Below, in pieces: positions 5,789-10,288 of a stretch of DNA of 10,288 bases (its first letter is position 1; each line of letters opens with the position of its first letter). This DNA comes from Calditrichota bacterium (GTDB lineage Bacteria; Calditrichota; Calditrichia; RBG-13-44-9; J075). The notes below the pieces were generated by a model. That model was not told the origin of the DNA, ran no database searches, and was given only the letters and a program-made list of their open reading frames with translations. The stretch lies in contig JAJRYW010000581.1 in assembly GCA_024275555.1 (NCBI GenBank), positions 1-10,288 on the forward strand. Reading direction: 5' to 3'. A program made the position numbers and the translations under genes.

Positions 5789-6316
5789 ATGGCGACACTA
5801 AAACGAGTTGTGCTGATCGGCTATCGCGGAAGCGGCAAAAGCACCCTGGGCAAATACCTGCAAACCGATTTGAGCTGGGAATATATCTGCACCGATACGC
5901 TGATCCAGAAACGGGTAGGAAAATCCATTATAGAGATAGTCGCGGAAAAAGGCTGGCAGAATTTTCGTGAAATCGAAACGCAGATTATTTCCGGTCTGAG
6001 TTCCCGCGGGCAATGTATTATCGATTGCGGCGGGGGGATCATCGAGCATCCTCCCAACATGGTTTATCTGAAAAACCAATCCCTGGTGGTGTGGGTCAAC
6101 GCCGAGCTGGAGGACATCCTCGATCGGCTGCGCAAGGACCAAACCCGCCCGCACATCAGCGAACACAGTTGGGAAAAGGACCTGATCACCCACTATCATC
6201 GCCGGGAAGATCTCTATCGCCGCTACAGCCACCTGGATTTGAACACCTCCCGGCTTTCGGTGGAAGAATGCGCCGAGCTTATCCGCGACGCCCTGGGCAA
6301 TTCTTTCCCGAAATAA
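5789..6316 (+). CDS. aroK: Shikimate kinase
   Basis: The enzyme phosphorylates shikimate with ATP to shikimate-3-phosphate, step 5 of the pathway, in the cytoplasm. The 175-residue protein is a typical nucleoside monophosphate kinase-like fold of normal family length. It has a Walker A loop GYRGSGKST (11-19), Asp36 in the CTDTLI motif (magnesium and shikimate), Arg60 in NFREIE (shikimate), a glycine-rich CGGGI at 80-84, lid-region Arg120 in TRPHI (ATP), and Arg139 in HRREDLYRRYS (shikimate). Together with the aroDE and aroA products it completes the run from dehydroquinate to EPSP. AGAGGAAG (5778-5785) lies 3 bases before the ATG. The downstream peptidase gene begins 25 bases after the stop codon, so the two are probably co-transcribed. 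aroK and aroL cannot be told apart from this sequence alone. Confidence 0.95.
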   Translation: MATLKRVVLIGYRGSGKSTLGKYLQTDLSWEYICTDTLIQKRVGKSIIEIVAEKGWQNFREIETQIISGLSSRGQCIIDCGGGIIEHPPNMVYLKNQSLVVWVNAELEDILDRLRKDQTRPHISEHSWEKDLITHYHRREDLYRRYSHLDLNTSRLSVEECAELIRDALGNSFPK

Positions 6317-6341
6317 TTGCTAAATTCATGCTGAGGAATCC

Positions 6342-8132
6342 ATGCGCTCATCCCTCTCTTTGCTGATGATTTGTGTCTGCTGGAGCGGCGTCCTGATTGC
6401 GCAGACAAGCCGCGACTGGATAACGCCTTATGAGAACTCCGGCTACCTGGAGACGCCCCGCTACGCGGAGACAATGGATTACTGTCGCCGCCTGGCGGAG
6501 GCCTCCCCCTGGATAAAGCTGACCGATTTCGGCGTCTCTCCCGAGAGGCGCAAGCTGCCCCTGGTCATCCTGGATAAATCAGGGCAATTTACTCCCGACC
6601 CCCTCTCCGAACGAGATAAACCGGTGGTGTTGATCCAGAATTGCATCCACGCCGGGGAATCGGACGGCAAAGACGCCTCGCTGATGCTCATGCGCGAGAT
6701 CGCTGTGACCCGCGCTTTGGAAGATTTGCTGGATCACGCCACGCTGCTGATCATCCCCATTTTTAATGTAGACGGGCACGAGCGGTTTGGCCCCTACAAC
6801 CGGGCCAATCAAAACGGGCCGAAGGAGATGGGCTTCCGCAGCACCGCCCAAAATTTAAACCTGAACCGCGATTACCTGAAAGCGGAAACCCCGGAGATGC
6901 AGGCCTGGCTGAAGATGTTTAACACCTGGCGGCCGGATTTCATGGTGGACAATCACGTTACCGATGGGGCCGACTACCAGTACCCGCTTACCTATGGGCT
7001 GGATGTATCCGCGCTGGTTGCACCGCCGCTGCAACAATGGACCGGGAAAACCCTGGAGCCTTTTATTCAGCAGCAAATGGCTAAAGACGGATTGCCCGTT
7101 TTCCCCTATTTCCGTTTAAAAAAACGCCCCTATATCCACCGGGGAATTTTAGCGTTCCCCTTTTCCCCCCGTTATTCCACCGGCTACGGCGTCGCCCAAA
7201 ACCGGGTGTTTCTCCTGGTCGAGGATCACGCTTTAAAAGATTACCGCACCCGGGTAACCGCCAATTACCAATTGATGATTCATTTATTGAAATTGATCAA
7301 CCGGGAGCGCCGCCGCTTGCTGGAGGTCAACCGCCAGGCCGATCAGGCGACCTCGGAGATTGCCCCGGGAACCGTTGTTCCCCTTAAGGTCGATGTGGAC
7401 CGGCAAGACAGCACGATGGTGGATTTTCTGGGCGTCGAGTACAAACAACGTTACAGCGAAATTTCCGACGGCCCCTGGTCCGAGTACACCGGGCGTCCCA
7501 AAACCATCCGCCTGGCCCATTACAACAAAACCATCCCGGTAGATTCCGCCCGGGCGCCCTACGCTTATCTGCTGGGGCGGCAATGGCAGGAGCAGATCAG
7601 CACCCTGGAACGGCACGGGGTAAAAGTGCGCTATCTCTCCCGGCCGCTGCGGGTTGCGGTAGAAAGCTATCGCTTTAAAAATCCCCAATGGGCCAAACGC
7701 CCTTTTGAAGGCCGCCTGCGGGTAGATTTTGAACTGGCGCCGATACAAGAGGAGCGTAATTACCCCGCCGGCAGCGCCGTGGTTCTGCTCAACCAGCGCA
7801 CCAACCGGCTCATCATGCAGTTGCTGGAGCCGCACGCCCCGGATTCTTTCCTGAGGTGGGGCTACTGGAACACCATTTTCGAGCGGAAAGAATATGCCGA
7901 GGATTACTTCCTGGAGCAGACCGCCCGGCAATTGCTGCAAGAGAACCCGGCCCTGCGCCGGAAGTTTGAAGCAGCGCTGAAAGCGAACCCGGGTATGGCT
8001 AAAAACCGTTGGGCAAGACTCTACTTCTTTTATGCCCGCACCCCGTATTGGGAGGATCGCGTTAATGTCTACCCGGTGGGTAAATTGATGACCCCGATGT
8101 CTTTACCCTTAACGGAGTCCGATCAATCATGA
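6342..8132 (+). CDS. Secreted M14-family zinc carboxypeptidase
   Basis: This 596-residue metallopeptidase very likely acts outside the cytoplasm. Residues 1-21 form a signal peptide (MRSS, a hydrophobic core LSLLMICVCW, then GVLIAQTS), probably cut by signal peptidase I near residue 20; there is no lipobox. The M14 catalytic domain covers about 30-330. Zinc ligands are His103 and Glu106 in IHAGESDGKDA and His205 in MVDNHVTDGADY. NLNLNRDY (171-178) carries the substrate-binding Asn-Arg pair, and Glu294 in LLVEDHALKDYRTRV is the general base. These match the carboxypeptidase A pattern of a bacterial M14 subgroup. The remaining 260 residues are a C-terminal region I cannot assign. Substrate is unknown: protein, peptide or cell-wall peptide. 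GAGGAA lies just before the ATG. The stop codon overlaps the dgt start. Confidence 0.9.
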   Translation: MRSSLSLLMICVCWSGVLIAQTSRDWITPYENSGYLETPRYAETMDYCRRLAEASPWIKLTDFGVSPERRKLPLVILDKSGQFTPDPLSERDKPVVLIQNCIHAGESDGKDASLMLMREIAVTRALEDLLDHATLLIIPIFNVDGHERFGPYNRANQNGPKEMGFRSTAQNLNLNRDYLKAETPEMQAWLKMFNTWRPDFMVDNHVTDGADYQYPLTYGLDVSALVAPPLQQWTGKTLEPFIQQQMAKDGLPVFPYFRLKKRPYIHRGILAFPFSPRYSTGYGVAQNRVFLLVEDHALKDYRTRVTANYQLMIHLLKLINRERRRLLEVNRQADQATSEIAPGTVVPLKVDVDRQDSTMVDFLGVEYKQRYSEISDGPWSEYTGRPKTIRLAHYNKTIPVDSARAPYAYLLGRQWQEQISTLERHGVKVRYLSRPLRVAVESYRFKNPQWAKRPFEGRLRVDFELAPIQEERNYPAGSAVVLLNQRTNRLIMQLLEPHAPDSFLRWGYWNTIFERKEYAEDYFLEQTARQLLQENPALRRKFEAALKANPGMAKNRWARLYFFYARTPYWEDRVNVYPVGKLMTPMSLPLTESDQS

Positions 8133-9412
8133 GCGCTGTTGACCGATTCGGAAACACCTTTTACCGGGAGTTTGACTGCCGGACCCCGGTTCCCCGCCGC
8201 GATGATGAATACCGCAGCCCTTTTCAACGCGACCGCGACCGGATTATTTACAGCTCCGCCCTGCGGCGCCTGCAAGCCAAAACCCAGGTGTTCCTGGTCG
8301 GCGAGTACGATTTTTACCGCACCCGCCTGACGCACTCCATCGAGGTGGCCCAGATCGGCCGCTCGATCTGCAACTACCTGCGCCGCGGCAGTCAATTGCT
8401 GCGGGAAGATTTTTTCATCGATCCGGATTTGGTGGAAGCGGTCTGCTTAGCGCACGATTTAGGACATCCCCCTTTCGGCCACGCCGGGGAAACCACCCTG
8501 AACCGGATGATGGCCGACCACGGCGGCTTCGAAGGAAACGCCCAGACGCTGCGCATCCTTACCCGGCTGATCAACAGCGATGATCGTCATCCGGTGGGGA
8601 TGAACCCCACCCGGGCCCTGATGGACGGGGTAATGAAATACAAAACGCTTATCCACGAGTTAGACCATCCCGAGCGCTATTTTCTTTATGCGGATCAGGA
8701 AAAGCATCTCCGGTTTATTTTTGATGAGCAGGCCCCGCCCCCGGAACTCCTCCCCGGTAAGAAGCGCGATAGTTTTCGCAGCATCGAATGCCAGATTATG
8801 GACTGGGCGGATGACACCGCCTATTCGCTCAATGACATCATCGACGGATGCCATGCCCGCTTCATCACCCCGGGGCGGGTGGAAGCCTGGGCGGAAGGGC
8901 AGGGCCTCAATCGCCGTCAGGCCGGGCTGGTTCAGCAGATGATCCGCACCCTGCGGGAGGGGAGCACCGAGCGGGTCTTCTCCCGCAAAATCGGCGATTT
9001 TATCACCGCCTGCTCGCTGGGCGAACGGGAAAATTTCATGAGCGACCGCACCAATCGCTACGCCTATGAGCTGGGTCTGAATCCGGAGATTGTGGAAGAA
9101 GCCAATCTCTACAAAACCATCGCCTTTGACCTGGTTTTTGACGCCCCGGAGTTGCAGCAGCTTAAGTTCAAGTGGAATTTCATCCTTACCAAAATTTTTA
9201 CGGCCTTGCGGGAGAATTATGTAGATGCTTCGCCGGCACGCTACAAGATGGTCAGTGAACGGCTTCATCACCAGTTGACCGAAGACCGAGAAACCGGGGA
9301 AAAACTGCGCCAAATCTGCGATTACCTGGCCGGGATGACCGATGGGTTTGCCATCCGCACCTACAAGCGGCTTTTTGATCCGGACTTCGGCTCCATCGGC
9401 GATTTGATATGA
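8129..9412 (+). CDS. dgt: Deoxyguanosinetriphosphate triphosphohydrolase (HD domain)
   Basis: Members of this family hydrolyse dGTP or other dNTPs to the nucleoside and tripolyphosphate, which adjusts nucleotide pools and can limit phage replication. The 427-residue protein has an HD-superfamily metal site: His69 in RTRLTHSIEVAQIGR, the His109-Asp110 pair in LAHDLGHPPFGH, with His113 and His118 nearby, and Asp228/Asp229 in MDWADDTAYSLNDI. Near the N-terminus, YRSPFQRDRDRIIYSSALRRLQAKTQVF is the usual dGTPase entry motif. FEGNAQTLRILTRL is the expected following helix. Length fits the dNTPase branch found across bacteria; the true preferred dNTP cannot be told. The ATG overlaps the peptidase stop codon by 4 bases (ATGA), and GGAG lies 11 bases upstream, so translation is probably coupled. 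Its link to the peptidase is not obvious. Confidence 0.94.
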   Translation: MSAVDRFGNTFYREFDCRTPVPRRDDEYRSPFQRDRDRIIYSSALRRLQAKTQVFLVGEYDFYRTRLTHSIEVAQIGRSICNYLRRGSQLLREDFFIDPDLVEAVCLAHDLGHPPFGHAGETTLNRMMADHGGFEGNAQTLRILTRLINSDDRHPVGMNPTRALMDGVMKYKTLIHELDHPERYFLYADQEKHLRFIFDEQAPPPELLPGKKRDSFRSIECQIMDWADDTAYSLNDIIDGCHARFITPGRVEAWAEGQGLNRRQAGLVQQMIRTLREGSTERVFSRKIGDFITACSLGERENFMSDRTNRYAYELGLNPEIVEEANLYKTIAFDLVFDAPELQQLKFKWNFILTKIFTALRENYVDASPARYKMVSERLHHQLTEDRETGEKLRQICDYLAGMTDGFAIRTYKRLFDPDFGSIGDLI

Positions 9413-9435
9413 TTCCCGCGGAATATCTCTTTTTT
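9412..9435 (+). terminator. Weak possible terminator after dgt
   Basis: ATTCC (9412-9416) and GGAAT (9420-9424) form a 5-base stem around CGC. A run of six T (9430-9435) follows after a 5-base gap. The stem is short and the T-run is displaced, so any termination would be partial. Confidence 0.3.
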
Positions 9436-9445
9436 GATTTAAGGA

Positions 9446-9476
9446 TTGACAACCCGGCCGGGGGAGATTAAATTTG
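9446..9476 (+). promoter_or_regulatory. Promoter of rpsT
   Basis: TTGACA (9446-9451) is a perfect sigma-70 -35 box, followed after 16 bases by TTAAAT (9468-9473). The same region also contains TAAATTTG (9469-9476), which fits the Bacteroidota -7 consensus TAnnTTTG, with TTG about 20 bases upstream. Either reading starts transcription about 45 bases before rpsT and supports a separate transcript for the ribosomal protein. Confidence 0.6.
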
Positions 9477-9525
9477 GCAGCAATTTTAACGGAATGAAGG
9501 TGAACTTAGAAGGGTAAAAAGGTAG

Positions 9526-9780
9526 ATGGCACATCACAAATCAGCAATTAAGCGAATCCGAATTCAAGAAAAGCAACGAACCCGAAACCGCATGTATCGT
9601 TCCCGGCTAAAGACCGCCATTCGGAAAGTGCGCGAAGCGGAGAACAAAGAAGCGGCTGCCCAGGCATTGGTAGACGCCTATTCTGTCATCGATAAATTAG
9701 TGAGTAAGGGAATCCTCAAGAAGAACACAGCAGCAAACAAAAAATCGCGTCTGACCAAGTTTGTCAACGCGATGGGCTAA
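9526..9780 (+). CDS. rpsT: 30S ribosomal protein S20
   Basis: S20 binds 16S rRNA and helps assemble the small ribosomal subunit. The 84-residue, very basic protein has the classic start MAHHKSAIKRIRIQEKQRTRN, a helical middle YRSRLKTAIRKVREAENKEAA, and the conserved end KGILKKNTAANKKSRLTKFV. Length and composition are normal for the family. Two purine-rich sites precede the ATG: GAAGGG (9509-9514) at 11 bases and AAAAAGG (9516-9522) at 3 bases, and the first may be the working one. The gene stands alone between its own promoter and a strong intrinsic terminator, as is common for rpsT. Confidence 0.98.
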   Translation: MAHHKSAIKRIRIQEKQRTRNRMYRSRLKTAIRKVREAENKEAAAQALVDAYSVIDKLVSKGILKKNTAANKKSRLTKFVNAMG

Positions 9781-9798
9781 GATTTCCCTCCTCAACCC

Positions 9799-9844
9799 AA
9801 AAGAAGCAGCATGCTGTATCCCCGCAGTGTGCTGTTTCTTTTTT
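9799..9844 (+). terminator. Intrinsic terminator of rpsT
   Basis: AAAAGAAGCAGCA (9799-9811) pairs with TGCTGTTTCTTTT (9830-9842) over 13 positions with one G-T wobble, around an 18-base loop, and runs into a T-tract through 9844. It begins 18 bases after the stop codon. The palindrome CAGCATGCTG (9808-9817) could form a competing smaller hairpin. Confidence 0.8.
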
Positions 9845-9888
9845 GTATTCCCATCAATCGTTGACTTTCCTCCACAAAAGATAGCCGC

Positions 9889-9906
9889 ATTCCGGCCAAC
9901 CGGAAT
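9889..9906. repeat. Perfect hairpin ATTCCGG-CCAA-CCGGAAT
   Basis: A 7-base stem around a 4-base loop, extendable by GC on the outside with one bulge. It lies in the convergent gap after rpsT. There is no T-run on either side, so its role is unknown. Confidence 0.5.
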
Positions 9907-10075
9907 TGCGACAGATTTCCCCCCAATATAGCAAAGCGGCGAGCGGAGAACCGGCGGTCTGCCCAAATTTCTTCACGCATCTATAATACGAATATAGTCC
10001 TGGTTCCAATAAATAAACCTGTAGCTCGTAGATTCCCTTCCGGCCAAACCAGGGTGCAACACATAGATATGCTAA

Positions 10076-10100
10076 GCTCCCTGAGCTTGCCGAAGGGAGC
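10076..10100. repeat. Palindromic intergenic repeat with core CCTGAGCTTGCCGAAGG
   Basis: GCTCCCT (10076-10082) and AGGGAGC (10094-10100) form a perfect 7-base stem around GAGCTTGCCGA. The core is one base from CCTGAGCTTGTCGAAGG, a palindromic repeat that I recognise from the intergenic DNA of many unrelated bacteria. It lies 27 bases beyond the stop codon of the minus-strand gene. Confidence 0.65.
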
Positions 10101-10126
10101 TATCCCTCGTATTGGGTGAGTTTGTT

Positions 10127-10288
10127 TTACCTCGCGGTGTTTCCTCGCGCAACCGGTGTCGTTGCCGGGCGTCCTGGTTTTCGAAACACCGACCCGACTT
10201 TGCGCACTTCCAGCATATCCACCAGCACCTGGCCGTCGACCATCGCCCCGGCCTGCACGGTGAGCATCAGGCTCTGGTTGGGCGGGCA
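10127..10288 (-). CDS. Unidentified protein, C-terminal 53 residues (rest outside window)
   Basis: On the minus strand the frame is open from the window edge to TAA at 10127-10129. It reads CPPNQSLMLTVQAGAMVDGQ, then VLVDMLEVRKVGSVFRK, and ends in a Pro-, Thr- and Arg-rich tail (PGRPATTPVARGNTAR). The first part alternates hydrophobic and polar residues like beta strands; the tail looks disordered and basic. I do not recognise a family. Coding is supported by the high GC content and the absence of stops in this frame only, so the call is tentative. The gene converges on rpsT. Confidence 0.45.
   Translation of the reverse strand, partial: CPPNQSLMLTVQAGAMVDGQVLVDMLEVRKVGSVFRKPGRPATTPVARGNTAR

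Larger units (their letters stand above)
9845..10126. other. Convergent intergenic region between rpsT and the minus-strand gene
   Basis: No gene is seen. It holds a perfect hairpin ATTCCGG-CCAA-CCGGAAT (9889-9906), an inverted repeat CTATA/TATAG (9981-9997) that includes TATAAT without a matching -35 box, and the palindromic repeat at 10076-10100. Confidence 0.55.

Noticed and set aside
8129..9412. dgt as part of an anti-phage defence island
   Set aside because: The neighbours are housekeeping genes (aroK, rpsT) and a peptidase; the protein looks like an ordinary dNTPase and no other defence gene is adjacent apart from the distant brnTA pair.
9890..10047. TTCCGGCCAA repeated at 9890 and 10038 as a repeat family
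   Set aside because: Only 10 bases, two copies, in DNA where CCGG is common; chance is a sufficient explanation.

Overview
The window is a bacterial chromosome segment of moderately high GC. It is built around genes for chorismate (aromatic amino acid) synthesis. In order on the + strand it holds: the 3' part of aroB; a fused aroD-aroE gene; an AT-rich stretch with a BrnT/BrnA toxin-antitoxin pair; aroA; a small membrane protein gene; aroK; a secreted M14-family zinc carboxypeptidase; an HD-domain dGTP triphosphohydrolase; and rpsT (ribosomal protein S20) with a good intrinsic terminator. A short piece of an unidentified minus-strand gene enters from the right edge.

Five consecutive steps of the shikimate pathway are encoded here: AroB makes 3-dehydroquinate, AroD-AroE converts it to dehydroshikimate and then shikimate, AroK phosphorylates shikimate, and AroA adds the enolpyruvyl group. 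The first (DAHP synthase) and last (chorismate synthase) steps are not in the window. aroB and aroDE overlap and are clearly one operon. The AT-rich island (about 2111-3230) separates aroDE from aroA. A 427-base leader separates aroA from the membrane protein gene. aroK, the peptidase and dgt form a second tight cluster, with a 4-base stop/start overlap between the last two.

The organism is probably an uncultivated Gram-negative bacterium: the peptidase has a signal peptide, Shine-Dalgarno sites are strong, and the AroD-AroE fusion recalls Chlamydiae, Planctomycetes and some FCB-related lineages. I cannot name the phylum. The promoter before rpsT fits both the sigma-70 and the Bacteroidota consensus.

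The points most worth a second look are: (1) an in-frame TAA directly before the conserved N-terminus of aroA, so that no good start codon yields an intact enzyme; (2) a shikimate dehydrogenase domain whose substrate-binding motif reads S-K-G instead of S-x-S; (3) a 330-base segment bounded by imperfect inverted repeats next to the brnTA pair; and (4) several degenerate or palindromic intergenic repeats. I found no phage genes, CRISPR array, tRNA or rRNA, and no convincing new defence or biosynthetic system.
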